A stretch of 29,080 bases of DNA from contig CAKOHQ010000013.1 in NCBI GenBank assembly GCA_934085875.1, positions 1-29,080 of the forward strand. Reading direction: 5' to 3'. This DNA comes from an uncultured Bacilli bacterium. Lineage in GTDB: Bacteria; Bacillota_I; Bacilli_A; RF39; UBA660. Shown here piece by piece: positions 1 through 8,289 of this stretch. The notes beneath the pieces are model-generated. The model worked only from the letters and a program-made list of their open reading frames with translations. It was not told where the DNA came from and searched no databases. Position 1 is the stretch's first letter. Each line of letters begins with the position of its first letter. The position numbers and the translations under genes were made by a program.

Positions 1-65
1 TCCCGAACACAGAAGTCAAGCACTCAAACGTCGAAAATAGTGGAAGCGAAGATAGAAAGCTGCCA
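1..65 (+). rRNA. rrf: 5S rRNA, 3' part
   Basis: The window opens inside a 5S rRNA gene. The conserved CCGAACACAGAAG block near the start and the AAGC that follows match loop B/helix III of bacterial 5S, and the GCTGCCA at 59-65 fits the 3' strand of helix I. Compared with the Bacillus subtilis sequence as I recall it, the distance between these blocks is about eleven nucleotides shorter, and the usual G-rich/C-rich helix IV is missing. Shortened 5S RNAs are known in Mollicutes. A run of eight T follows directly at 66-73, so transcription probably ends there. The 5' half, and any 16S/23S genes, lie outside the window. Confidence 0.85.
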
Positions 66-71
66 TTTTTT

Positions 72-101
72 TTGCGTTAAAATTTACTTATATGTTATAC
101 T
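72..101 (+). promoter_or_regulatory. Promoter of the DUF1846 gene
   Basis: A -10 box TATACT (96-101) is preceded by the extended -10 element TGT. A -35-like TTGCGT lies at 72-77 with an 18-base spacer. It sits between the 5S rRNA T-run and the ATG at 128, which has an AGAGG ribosome site just upstream. Confidence 0.55.
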
Positions 102-127
102 AAATGTATATAATATGAGAGGTAAAC

Positions 128-1585
128 ATGAAAAAAGGATTTAACAATGAAAAATATGTAAAAATACAAAGTAAAAAAATAAAAGAAAGAATTAAAATGT
201 TTGATAAACTTTATTTAGAAATTGGTGGCAAACTTTTTCAAGACACACATGCTGCTAGAGTACTACCAGGATTTAAAGAAGATGCAAAAATACAAATGTT
301 TCAAGAATTAAAAAAAGATTTAGAAATTATTTTTTGTATAAATGCAAACGACATAGAAAAAAATAAAGTTCGTGCTGAATTTGGAATAACTTATGATATA
401 GAAATGCTTAATATAATTAATAATGCAAAAAACTTAGGATTTGCAGTAAATTCAGTAGTAATAACACTTTACAACAAACAAAATAATGTTGATAAATTTA
501 TAAAAAGATTAGAAAGACAAAACATTAAAACTTATATTCATACGTTTACAAAAGGTTATCCAACAGATGTAGAAACTATTGTAAGTGAAGAAGGTTATGG
601 TGCAAATCCATATATTGAAACTACAAAAAAATTAATTTTAGTAAATGCTCCTGGACCAGGTTCAGGAAAGTTAGGCACTTGTTTAAGTCAATTGTATCAC
701 GAACACAAACATGGTATAAATGCTGGATATGCAAAATTTGAAACATTTCCAGTATGGAATTTACCACTTAAACATCCTGTAAATATTGCTTATGAAGCAG
801 CAACTATCGAATTAAAAGACATAAATATGATAGATCCATTTCACTTAGAAAAGTATAATATTACTGCCGTAAATTACAATAGAGATGTAGAAACTTTTCC
901 AATTTTAAAAAATATTCTAAATAAAATAAGTGGTAAAGATATATACTTTTCTCCAACAGACATGGGTGTCAATATGGTAGGAAACTGTATTTCAAACGAC
1001 AAAGTAGTAAGTGATGCTGCAAAAAAGGAAGTTATACGTAGATATTATAGTGAACTTAAAAGTTATAAATTTGGACTATCAGATTATGATACAGTTGAAA
1101 AAGAAAAATTATTAATGAATGAATTAGAAGTTGACGAAAATTTTATGAAAGTTATACCATATGTAAAACAAGAATCTAAAAAACGTAAAATACATTTAGT
1201 AGCATTAGAACTACCAAGTGGAAAATTAATACATGGAAAACAAACGGAATTACTAAGTCCAGTAAGTTCACTTATAATAAATGCAATAAAAGAACTATCA
1301 AAAATACCAGATGACATAAATTTACTAAGTCCAAAAGTATTAGAACCTATATTAAAATTAAGAAAAACAAACAATAGACTAACTCTACCAGAAGTTTTAA
1401 TTGCATTATCAATATGTAGTGCAACGAATCCAGTAATAGATAAATCTTTAAACAACTTAGATAAATTAGTAGGAACTGAGGCACATTCTACATTTATAAT
1501 AAATAATGAAGAAAATAATGCATTAAAAAAATTAAAAATAAATATCACATGTGAACCAGAATTTTTCAGTGATGAAATAATATAG
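128..1585 (+). CDS. DUF1846 (UPF0371) family protein
   Basis: A 485-residue protein of the DUF1846/UPF0371 family, close to the usual length of about 495. The N-terminal GGKLFQDTHAARVLPGF (33-49) and the central TDMGVNMVGNCIS stretch are the hallmarks of the family. Family members are cytosolic, often annotated as ATP-dependent zinc-metalloprotease-like or kinase-like by structure, but I know of no settled reaction, so no role is assigned. The ATG at 128 has AGAGG seven bases upstream. The gene stands alone: the promoter at 72-101 precedes it and a hairpin plus T-run at 1601-1640 follows. No truncation or frameshift is visible. Confidence 0.9.
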   Translation: MKKGFNNEKYVKIQSKKIKERIKMFDKLYLEIGGKLFQDTHAARVLPGFKEDAKIQMFQELKKDLEIIFCINANDIEKNKVRAEFGITYDIEMLNIINNAKNLGFAVNSVVITLYNKQNNVDKFIKRLERQNIKTYIHTFTKGYPTDVETIVSEEGYGANPYIETTKKLILVNAPGPGSGKLGTCLSQLYHEHKHGINAGYAKFETFPVWNLPLKHPVNIAYEAATIELKDINMIDPFHLEKYNITAVNYNRDVETFPILKNILNKISGKDIYFSPTDMGVNMVGNCISNDKVVSDAAKKEVIRRYYSELKSYKFGLSDYDTVEKEKLLMNELEVDENFMKVIPYVKQESKKRKIHLVALELPSGKLIHGKQTELLSPVSSLIINAIKELSKIPDDINLLSPKVLEPILKLRKTNNRLTLPEVLIALSICSATNPVIDKSLNNLDKLVGTEAHSTFIINNEENNALKKLKINITCEPEFFSDEII

Positions 1586-1600
1586 TGTAAACTTTATTAA

Positions 1601-1640
1601 AATATGAATTTTTATGTTGATATAGATTCATATTTTTTTT
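1601..1640 (+). terminator. Intrinsic terminator after DUF1846 gene
   Basis: A 9-bp stem, AATATGAAT at 1601-1609 with ATTCATATT, has a long AT-rich loop and runs into a T-tract ending at 1640. Confidence 0.65.
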
Positions 1641-1663
1641 ATAATTAATTTAGGTGATAAAGA

Positions 1664-2116
1664 ATGGATTATAAAATTACATCAAGAAGTATAGAAGATA
1701 CAATGGAATTAGCAGAAAACATCGAATCAGAAAAATTTCCAGGAATGATTATTTGCTTAGATGGAGAATTAGGAAGTGGTAAAACTGTTTTTGTTAAAGG
1801 ATTTGCAAAATCACTTGGTTTAGAAGAAACAATAACTAGTCCTACATTTAACATAGTAAAAGAATACACATCAGGTGAAATGCCTTTATATCACATGGAT
1901 GTTTATAGATTAGAAGACGGAGATGAAAGTATTGGATTTAATGATTATTTCAATAGTGATGGTGTCTCTATAATTGAATGGTCTGAACTAATAAGTGATA
2001 TTTTACCAGAAGAAAGATTAGATATTAAATTCAAAGTAATAGATGAAAATACTCGTATTATAAAACTTACTCCACATGGTTCTAAGTACGAAGATATAGT
2101 AAATTACGTAATATAA
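1664..2116 (+). CDS. tsaE: TsaE, ATPase of tRNA t6A synthesis
   Basis: TsaE (YjeE) is the ATPase partner of TsaB-TsaD in forming N6-threonylcarbamoyladenosine at position 37 of ANN-decoding tRNAs in the cytosol. The 150-residue length is typical. Visible motifs are the Walker A box GELGSGKT (34-41), the family-specific SPTFNIVKEY (59-68), HMDVYRL (77-83) and the Walker-B-like IIEWSE (103-108). AGGTGA lies just before the ATG. tsaB and tsaD, often adjacent in Firmicutes, are not in this window; the neighbours here are DUF1846 and the L13 leader. Confidence 0.95.
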   Translation: MDYKITSRSIEDTMELAENIESEKFPGMIICLDGELGSGKTVFVKGFAKSLGLEETITSPTFNIVKEYTSGEMPLYHMDVYRLEDGDESIGFNDYFNSDGVSIIEWSELISDILPEERLDIKFKVIDENTRIIKLTPHGSKYEDIVNYVI

Positions 2117-2158
2117 GTAAAAAATTAAGAAAAAAAAGAAAGTTAAGCACGAAAATGT

Positions 2159-2187
2159 TTGACTTTTTCATTGTAATAACATATAAT
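2159..2187 (+). promoter_or_regulatory. Promoter of rplM-rpsI
   Basis: TTGACT (2159-2164), a 17-base spacer and a consensus TATAAT (2182-2187) form a near-ideal sigma-A promoter. Initiation near 2194 would leave a leader of about 75 nt before rplM. Confidence 0.75.
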
Positions 2188-2207
2188 TTTAAATGGTACA
2201 TTTTATT

Positions 2208-2262
2208 TATTCTTTTTATTTTTGATGTGGGAAGTTAAAAGTATCAAGAATAGTGAAAGGAA
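2208..2262 (+). promoter_or_regulatory. Possible L13 ribosomal-protein leader RNA
   Basis: Just before the rplM ribosome site, TTTTTGAT (about 2219-2226) can pair with ATCAAGAA (8 bp, one G-U), enclosing a purine-rich loop containing GTGGGAAG. Firmicutes carry an L13 leader at exactly this place, through which L13 is thought to repress its own operon. The location and hairpin fit, but I cannot confirm a match to the family model. Confidence 0.4.
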
Positions 2263-2268
2263 AAAAAT

Positions 2269-2700
2269 ATGAAAACATTTATGGAAAAAAAGGAAACAGT
2301 TAATCGTAATTGGTATGTAATTGATGCTGAAAACTTACCTTTAGGTAGAGTTGCTACAAAAGCAGCTAACCTTTTAAGAGGTAAACATAAAGTGACATTT
2401 ACACCTCATATTGATTGTGGAGACTACGTTATTATCGTTAATGCAGATAAAGTAAAATTAACAGGAAACAAATTAGATCAAAAAATGTATTATAATCATT
2501 CTGGATTCCCAGGAGGATTAAGAGAACGTAATGCTAAAACAATGATAGAAAAATATCCAGTAGAAATGGTTGAAAGAGCAGTTAAAGGAATGCTTCCTCA
2601 TAATAGATTAGGAAGAGCAACTGCTAAAAAATTATTTGTATACGCTGGCGCTGATCATAAACATCAAGCACAAAAACCAGTTAGTATAACTATTGATTAG
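2269..2700 (+). CDS. rplM: 50S ribosomal protein L13
   Basis: L13 is an early-assembly protein of the large ribosomal subunit that binds 23S rRNA. The protein is 143 residues, the normal size. It shows family landmarks: NWYVIDAENLPLGRVATKAA near the N-terminus, LRGKHK, then YNHSGFPGG and the GMLPHNRLGR segment. GAAAGG lies upstream of the ATG. It is the first gene of the rplM-rpsI operon, and the rpsI start follows after ten bases. The strong promoter at 2159-2187 and the leader hairpin suggest growth-linked expression with autoregulation. Confidence 0.97.
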   Translation: MKTFMEKKETVNRNWYVIDAENLPLGRVATKAANLLRGKHKVTFTPHIDCGDYVIIVNADKVKLTGNKLDQKMYYNHSGFPGGLRERNAKTMIEKYPVEMVERAVKGMLPHNRLGRATAKKLFVYAGADHKHQAQKPVSITID

Positions 2701-2710
2701 GAGGAAGAAT

Positions 2711-3124
2711 ATGAGTAAAAAAGAATTTACTGCTACAGGTAGAAGAAAACGTTCAACTGCTCAAGTTAGAATGGTTCCAGGAACAGGAAAAATTACAGTT
2801 AATGGTAGAGATATCAATGACTACATGCCATTTGAAACTTTAGTAATGGATTTAAAACAACCTTTAGTTGCAACAAACAATGAAAATACTTTCGATATAA
2901 CTATCACTGTTAAAGGTGGAGGATTCTCTGGACAAACTGGAGCAATCAGATTAGGTATCACTAGAGCATTATTAGAATTTGATAAAGATAACGAAGGAAA
3001 AGAAGATTCATATAGAAAAACTTTAAAAGCTGCTGGATTTACAACTCGTGATCCAAGAGTTAAAGAACGTAAAAAATATGGTCTTAAAAAAGCTCGTAGA
3101 GCACCACAATTCTCAAAACGTTAA
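2711..3124 (+). CDS. rpsI: 30S ribosomal protein S9
   Basis: S9 belongs to the small-subunit head; its C-terminal tail reaches the P-site tRNA. The sequence has the TGRRKRSTAQVR N-terminus, the KGGGFSGQ loop with GITRALLEF, and the basic tail KKARRAPQFSKR ending in the invariant SKR. I chose the ATG at 2711, giving 137 residues, because TTAGGAGGAAGA lies directly before it and the protein then begins MSKKEFTATGRRK. An in-frame start at 2693 lies within the end of rplM and would add six residues with no ribosome site of its own. It is cotranscribed with rplM and ends at the terminator at 3139. Confidence 0.97.
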   Translation: MSKKEFTATGRRKRSTAQVRMVPGTGKITVNGRDINDYMPFETLVMDLKQPLVATNNENTFDITITVKGGGFSGQTGAIRLGITRALLEFDKDNEGKEDSYRKTLKAAGFTTRDPRVKERKKYGLKKARRAPQFSKR

Positions 3125-3138
3125 TATGTTTTCAAACA

Positions 3139-3164
3139 AAGTCTTGTATATCAAGGCTTTTTTC
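3139..3164 (+). terminator. Terminator of rplM-rpsI
   Basis: The stem AAGTCTTG/CAAGGCTT (8 bp, one G-U) with a short TATAT loop is followed by a T-run, fifteen bases after the rpsI stop. Confidence 0.8.
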
Positions 3165-3233
3165 TATGAAAAAAATTATTATTATAACAAACAAAAAAAT
3201 TCGACAAATATTGTCAAATAAAACGCATATTTC

Positions 3234-3263
3234 TTCTTGATAATTTCATTAAAATAGTATAAT
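3234..3263 (+). promoter_or_regulatory. tilS promoter, very close to the start codon
   Basis: TATAAT at 3258-3263 is a consensus -10. A weak -35 could be TTCTTG (3234-3239, 18-base spacer) or TTGATA (3237-3242, 15-base spacer). Initiation would fall near 3270, only a few bases before the first possible tilS start codons. Confidence 0.5.
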
Positions 3264-3272
3264 ATAGTCCTA

Positions 3273-4622
3273 GTGATTGAAATGAAAGAAATGTGTGACT
3301 TTTTAAAAAAATTAAATATTGATAAAAACAAGCCATTAGTAGTTGCAACATCAGGCGGTCCTGATTCAATGGCTCTTTTACACATACTAAAAACTAACGG
3401 ATATAATCTAATTTGTGCACATGTAAATCATAACTTAAGAGAAGTTTCAAAACAAGAATATATTTTTGTAGAAAACTATTGTAAAGAAAACAATATAATA
3501 TTCGAAGGAATGGAAATAAAATCATATAAAAATAATAAATTCACAGAAACTGAAGCAAGAGAAAAAAGATACAATTTCTTTATAGAAATATTAAATAAAT
3601 ATAAAACAGACATATTATTAACAGCACATCATGGAGATGACTTAATAGAAACTATTTTAATGAGAATTATAAGAGGAAGTAATTTAAATGGATTTAAAGG
3701 ATTTACAAAAATCTCTTCATATAAAGATTACAAAATTATTAGACCACTTATATTTTATACAAAAAAAGATATAGAATTATACATAGAAAAAAATAACATA
3801 CCTTGTGTATATGATGAATCAAATAAATCAAAGAAATATACAAGAAATAGAATAAGACTAGATATACTTCCACTATTAAAAAAAGAAAATAAAAATATTC
3901 ATAAAAAATTTTTAGAATTAAGTGAAGAACTAAATAACATAAATGATTACACTAAGTTAGTAGTACAAAATGAATTAAAAGATAATTATAAAAATAATAT
4001 ATTAGATTTATCTAAATTCAATAAATTACATATTTATATAAAACAAAAAGAATTAGAAACAATATTATTTAACATCTACAAAGAGAATATAACATTGATA
4101 AACAAAAAACATATAGAAAATATAATGAATATTATTGATTCAAATAAAAATAGTGAAATAGATTTACCAAATAATATAAAAGTAATTAAATCATATAATA
4201 AACTATTATTTAAAACAGATAAAAAAATTGAAATAAAAAAATATAAGTATATATTAAAAGACAGACAATATATTGAAAATTACGGAACTATAGAAATTAT
4301 TCCAGATACAAAAGAAAAAAGTAATTATGTAATAAAATTAAATAGTAAAGAAATAACACTTCCAATTATTATAAGAAACAAAGAAGAGAATGATTTAATT
4401 GAAGTAAAAAATATGATAGGAACAAAAAAAGTTTCAAAAATATTTATAGATGAAAAAATAGAAAAAGAAAAAAGAAATAATTATCCAATAGTCTGTGATA
4501 GCGATAACAATATATTATGGATACCAGGAGTAAAGAAAAGTAAATTTGATTGTTATAATAAAGAGTTTTATGATATAATAATAAAGTACACAAAAAAAGG
4601 AGAAGAATATGAAGAAAAATAA
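3273..4622 (+). CDS. tilS: tRNA(Ile)-lysidine synthetase TilS
   Basis: TilS attaches lysine to C34 of the CAU-anticodon tRNA(Ile), turning its reading from AUG to AUA; this is essential in A+T-rich genomes. The PP-loop ATP-pyrophosphatase motif SGGPDS (27-32) is clear, followed by the HVNHNLR segment and the TAHHGDDLIET block typical of the family. At 449 residues it has the C-terminal extension beyond the catalytic domain. The start is uncertain: GTG at 3273, ATG at 3282 and ATG at 3291 all lie ahead of the domain and none has a good ribosome site. The -10 box lies only about ten bases before the GTG, so the transcript may be nearly leaderless. The 3' end overlaps ftsH by 14 bases. Confidence 0.93.
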   Translation: MIEMKEMCDFLKKLNIDKNKPLVVATSGGPDSMALLHILKTNGYNLICAHVNHNLREVSKQEYIFVENYCKENNIIFEGMEIKSYKNNKFTETEAREKRYNFFIEILNKYKTDILLTAHHGDDLIETILMRIIRGSNLNGFKGFTKISSYKDYKIIRPLIFYTKKDIELYIEKNNIPCVYDESNKSKKYTRNRIRLDILPLLKKENKNIHKKFLELSEELNNINDYTKLVVQNELKDNYKNNILDLSKFNKLHIYIKQKELETILFNIYKENITLINKKHIENIMNIIDSNKNSEIDLPNNIKVIKSYNKLLFKTDKKIEIKKYKYILKDRQYIENYGTIEIIPDTKEKSNYVIKLNSKEITLPIIIRNKEENDLIEVKNMIGTKKVSKIFIDEKIEKEKRNNYPIVCDSDNNILWIPGVKKSKFDCYNKEFYDIIIKYTKKGEEYEEK

Positions 4623-6501
4623 TATTACAAAACAAACAATGCCATATTTAATATTAATTTTAGTTATATTTGGAACGCTAGTATTTTATAATATTGGCAA
4701 TACTAAAATTAATAAATTAAATTATGATGAATTAATTACAGAATTAAGTAAAGATACAGTAAAAAGTATCGAAGTAACACCAAAATCAAATGCAGGTGTA
4801 TACTATATCACTGGTAAATTAAAAGATTATGGTAAAAATGAAGAATTTAAAGTTAATGTACCATTATCAGAAACAGTAATAAATAAAATATTATCTTATG
4901 CAGATAATAATGAATTTGAAGTAAAAACAAATACTAATCCAGAAAATTCAAGTGTAGTGACAATATTAGTAAATGTTGTACCATTTGTTTTATTGATAGC
5001 AGCAACATTCTATCTATTTAGTAAAATATCTGGTGGAAATAAAAATTCTATGGATTTCGGAAAAAGTAGAGCAAAACTTTCTGAAGATGGTGGAAGAGTA
5101 AGATTTACAGATGTTGCTGGATTAAATGAAGAAAAAGAAGAAGTTGCAGAACTTATCGATTTCTTAAAAAATCCTAAAAAATTCCAAAAACTAGGTGCAA
5201 GAATACCTAAAGGCGTTTTATTAGTAGGCCCTCCAGGAACAGGAAAAACATTATTAGCAAAAGCAGTAGCTGGTGAAGCAAACGTTCCATTCTACTACAT
5301 AAGTGGTTCTGACTTTGTAGAATTATTTGTTGGTATTGGAGCAAGCCGTGTTAGAGACATGTTTAAACAAGCAAAACAATCAGCACCATGCTTAATATTC
5401 ATAGATGAAATAGATGCAGTTGGACGCCAAAGAGGAACTGGACTAGGTGGAGGTCATGATGAACGTGAACAAACACTTAACCAATTATTAACAGAAATGG
5501 ACGGATTTGGTGCAAATGAAGGTATAATCATTATTGCTGCAACAAATAGACCAGACGTACTAGACCCTGCATTATTAAGACCAGGTAGATTTGATAGACA
5601 AGTAACTGTTAGTTTACCAGACCAAAAAGAAAGAGAAGCAATACTAAAAGTACATGCAAAAGATAAAACATTTGATTCATCTGTTAACTTAGAAAATTTA
5701 TCAAAAAGAACTCCAGGATTTAGTGGAGCAGACTTAGAAAACTTACTTAATGAATCAGCCTTACTAGCTGTAAGAAGAAACAAAAAAGCAATAAGTATGG
5801 ATGAAATAGATGAAGCAACAGATAGAGTTCTTATGGGACCTGCAAAAACAAGTAGAAAAATTACTGATAAAGAAAAGAAATTAGTTTCACTTCATGAAGC
5901 AGGACACGCAGTAATTGGCTTAAAATTAGAAGATGCTAATGAAGTTCATAAAATAACAATCATACCAAGAGGTATGGCAGGTGGTTATACAATGATGCTT
6001 CCAAAAGAAGAAAAAATTGCTATAGCAACTAAAAATGAATTACTAGCAAGTATAACTGGATTACTAGGTGGTCGTGTAAGCGAAGAATTATATTTTGGGG
6101 AAATATCTACAGGAGCTTCAGACGACTTCTCAAAAGCAACTAAAATTGCAAGAAGTATGGTAACTGAATACGGTATGAGTGATTTAGGACCAGTACAACT
6201 AGAACATAAAGAAGAAGGGGTATTCTTAGGAAGAGATTATAACAAAACAAGAAACTTCTCAGATGCAGTTGCCTTAGAAATAGATGAAGAAGTTAGAAAA
6301 ATAGTAAACGAATGTTATAAAAAAGCAACTAAAATATTAAAAGAAAATAAAGATTTAGTAATGCTTTTGAGTAATACATTAATTGAAAAAGAAACAATAA
6401 CTAAAGAAGAAATAGATGAATTAGTTAAAACAGGAAAATTATCTTCTAAAGAAGAAAAACAAACTGAAAATAAAGAAGAAACTATTAAAGAAGAAAAGTA
6501 G
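4609..6501 (+). CDS. ftsH: ATP-dependent zinc metalloprotease FtsH
   Basis: FtsH is the membrane-bound AAA+ protease that extracts and degrades damaged membrane proteins and some regulators. Domains in order: transmembrane helix 1 (about 11-30), an extracytoplasmic domain (about 31-115), transmembrane helix 2 (about 118-138), an AAA+ module with Walker A GPPGTGKT (207-214), Walker B DEID from 266, and the second-region-of-homology arginines in LLRPGRFDRQV, then the M41 protease with zinc motif HEAGH (429-433). The 630 residues match the usual length, and the C-terminus is a Glu/Lys-rich tail. GGAG precedes the ATG, which lies inside the end of tilS. tilS-ftsH is a conserved Firmicutes pair, so translational coupling is likely. 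Confidence 0.97.
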   Translation: MKKNNITKQTMPYLILILVIFGTLVFYNIGNTKINKLNYDELITELSKDTVKSIEVTPKSNAGVYYITGKLKDYGKNEEFKVNVPLSETVINKILSYADNNEFEVKTNTNPENSSVVTILVNVVPFVLLIAATFYLFSKISGGNKNSMDFGKSRAKLSEDGGRVRFTDVAGLNEEKEEVAELIDFLKNPKKFQKLGARIPKGVLLVGPPGTGKTLLAKAVAGEANVPFYYISGSDFVELFVGIGASRVRDMFKQAKQSAPCLIFIDEIDAVGRQRGTGLGGGHDEREQTLNQLLTEMDGFGANEGIIIIAATNRPDVLDPALLRPGRFDRQVTVSLPDQKEREAILKVHAKDKTFDSSVNLENLSKRTPGFSGADLENLLNESALLAVRRNKKAISMDEIDEATDRVLMGPAKTSRKITDKEKKLVSLHEAGHAVIGLKLEDANEVHKITIIPRGMAGGYTMMLPKEEKIAIATKNELLASITGLLGGRVSEELYFGEISTGASDDFSKATKIARSMVTEYGMSDLGPVQLEHKEEGVFLGRDYNKTRNFSDAVALEIDEEVRKIVNECYKKATKILKENKDLVMLLSNTLIEKETITKEEIDELVKTGKLSSKEEKQTENKEETIKEEK

Positions 6502-6515
6502 TTTCTTTTATTTTT
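6478..6515 (+). terminator. Terminator overlapping the ftsH 3' end
   Basis: GAAACTA (6478-6484) pairs with TAGTTTC (6499-6505) and is followed by TTTTATTTTT. The upstream arm lies within the last codons of ftsH and the ftsH stop codon TAG (6499-6501) begins the downstream arm. Confidence 0.6.
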
Positions 6516-6546
6516 GATAAAAACTTTTATAAACTATAAAAAACAC

Positions 6547-6588
6547 TTAGACAATTATATACATATATGATAAAATTAAATATGTATA
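6547..6588 (+). promoter_or_regulatory. Promoter and inverted repeat before parA
   Basis: A weak promoter, TTAGAC (6547-6552) and TAAAAT (6571-6576) with an 18-base spacer, is bracketed by a perfect 9-base inverted repeat, TATACATAT (6558-6566) and ATATGTATA (6580-6588). A repeat straddling the -10 could be an autoregulatory operator, as ParA proteins of some systems repress their own promoters. It could also be chance in AT-rich DNA. Confidence 0.35.
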
Positions 6589-6616
6589 AGAAGAAGTTAA
6601 AAAAGGCAGTGATAAA

Positions 6617-7402
6617 ATGACAAAAATAATATCTTTAGTAAATCAAAAAGGAGGAGTAGGCAAAACAACATCCAGTATAAACTTATCAGCATCCTTAGGA
6701 AAATTAGGTAAAAAAACACTTTTAATAGATTTAGACCCACAAGGAAATGCAACTACTGGACTAGGAATTAATAAAGGTGAAATTGCCTACAGTGTATATG
6801 ATGTACTAAGTGAAAAATGTGATATAAAAAAAGCAATAATAAAAACCAAATTTACAAATCTTTCAATATTACCAGCAACAATAAATTTAGCCGGAATTGA
6901 TATAGAATTAGTAGAAAAGGCATATCAAGATACTAATTTTCAAAAAAACAATCAATTAAAAAATGCATTAAAATTAGTAGAAGATAAATATGATTATATA
7001 ATAATAGATTGTCCACCATCTTTAGGATTATTAACAACAAATGCATTAGTAAGTTCAAACTCAGTAATAATTCCAGTACAATGTGAATTCTTTGCACTAG
7101 AAGGTATAACACAACTATTAAATACAATCATAATGACTCAGACAAGATTAAACCCAGGACTTAAAATAGAGGGTGTTTTATTAACATTACTAGATTCAAG
7201 AACTGTATTAGGATTAGAAGTAGTAGAAGAAGTAAGAAAATTCTTTAAAGAAAAAGTATTCAATACTATTATTCCAAGATTAATCAGATTAGTTGAAGCA
7301 CCAAGTCACGGAGAACCAATTATTGAATACGACCCTTTAAGTAGAGCAGCTGAAGCATATTTAAATTTGGCTAAGGAGGTCATATTAAGAGATGGAGAGT
7401 AA
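6617..7402 (+). CDS. parA: Chromosome-partitioning ATPase ParA (Soj)
   Basis: ParA/Soj is the deviant-Walker ATPase that works with ParB-parS in origin segregation and, in Bacillus, in control of DnaA. The P-loop KGGVGKTT (11-18) has the ParA-type signature lysine K11, followed by the LLIDLDPQGNATTGLG segment and the IIDCPPSLGLLT motif. The 261 residues are a complete protein of the short chromosomal type, with no N-terminal HTH as found in plasmid type Ia ParA. Purine-rich AAAAAAGGCAG lies upstream of the ATG. Its 3' end overlaps parB by 11 bases. It is the first gene of a five-gene overlapping operon. Confidence 0.95.
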   Translation: MTKIISLVNQKGGVGKTTSSINLSASLGKLGKKTLLIDLDPQGNATTGLGINKGEIAYSVYDVLSEKCDIKKAIIKTKFTNLSILPATINLAGIDIELVEKAYQDTNFQKNNQLKNALKLVEDKYDYIIIDCPPSLGLLTTNALVSSNSVIIPVQCEFFALEGITQLLNTIIMTQTRLNPGLKIEGVLLTLLDSRTVLGLEVVEEVRKFFKEKVFNTIIPRLIRLVEAPSHGEPIIEYDPLSRAAEAYLNLAKEVILRDGE

Positions 7403-8288
7403 AAGAAAAGCATTAGGAAAAGGATTAGAACAATTATTTAACAGTGAACCATTAAATATAGACACATTAAATAATTATGAAAAAGAAATAGTAAGCGGTG
7501 CAAAAGATAGTGATATTTTAGAAATACCAGTTGATGAAATAAGAAGTAATCCCCATCAACCAAGAGAATATTTTGACGAAGAATCACTAAGAGAATTATC
7601 AGAATCAATTAAAGAACATGGACTTATAGAACCTATTATTGTAAAAAAAAGTATCAAAGGATACGACTTAGTTGCAGGTGAAAGAAGAACTAAAGCGGCA
7701 AGACTTGCAGGACTAACAAAAATCCCAGCAATAATAAGAGATTTTACAGACCAACAAATGATGGAAATTGCATTAATAGAAAACATACAAAGAGAAGATT
7801 TATCTCCAATAGAAGAAGCAACAGCATATAAAAATTATATTGATGCAACTGGATTAACACAAGAAGAAGTAGCAAATAAATTTGGAAAATCAAGAAGTTA
7901 TATAACAAATCTATTAGGTCTTTTATCGCTTCCTAAATACGTTCAAAAAGAAGTAATGAATGGTACTATAAGTATGTCACATGCAAGAGTACTAAGTAAA
8001 ATAGATGATGTAGACATGATACTTAACTTAGCACAAAAAGTAATTGACGATGGAATAAGTGTAAGAGAACTTGAAACATTAAGCAAAGAAGAAAATGTTA
8101 TAAAGAAAAATAAAATAGTTAGAGTATCAACTCTTAATCCAAGATTTAAAATATATGAATCAGTATTACGAGATGTAACAGGTACTAAAGTACAAATATC
8201 TAAAAATAAAATATCAATACCATTTGATACTGATAAAGATTTAGAAAGAATATTAGAAATATTAAACATAGATATAGAAGGTGAATAA
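7392..8288 (+). CDS. parB: ParB/Spo0J-type CTPase and parS-binding protein
   Basis: ParB loads at parS sites near the origin as a CTP-driven DNA clamp and recruits SMC. The N-terminus RKALGKGLEQLF is the ParA-stimulating segment. The CTP-binding fold contains NPHQPRE and GERRTKAA, and ENIQRE lies just before the central DNA-binding region. A helix-turn-helix, LTQEEVANKFGKSRSYITN, follows, then a linker and a short C-terminal dimerization part. The 298 residues are normal. The start lies inside the end of parA and is preceded by AAGGAGG. A Spo0J/ParB identity is favoured over Noc because of the parA partner. I saw no consensus parS (TGTTTCACGTGAAACA) in the window. Confidence 0.94.
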   Translation: MESKRKALGKGLEQLFNSEPLNIDTLNNYEKEIVSGAKDSDILEIPVDEIRSNPHQPREYFDEESLRELSESIKEHGLIEPIIVKKSIKGYDLVAGERRTKAARLAGLTKIPAIIRDFTDQQMMEIALIENIQREDLSPIEEATAYKNYIDATGLTQEEVANKFGKSRSYITNLLGLLSLPKYVQKEVMNGTISMSHARVLSKIDDVDMILNLAQKVIDDGISVRELETLSKEENVIKKNKIVRVSTLNPRFKIYESVLRDVTGTKVQISKNKISIPFDTDKDLERILEILNIDIEGE

Positions 8289-8289
8289 T

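Noticed and set aside
1084..1548. Long minus-strand ORF inside the DUF1846 gene
   Set aside because: It lies wholly opposite a well-supported gene, has no ribosome site and no recognisable domain; AT-rich codon bias often leaves such mirror frames open. The same applies to the minus-strand frames opposite ftsH, parB, mscS, the protease and the ABC genes.
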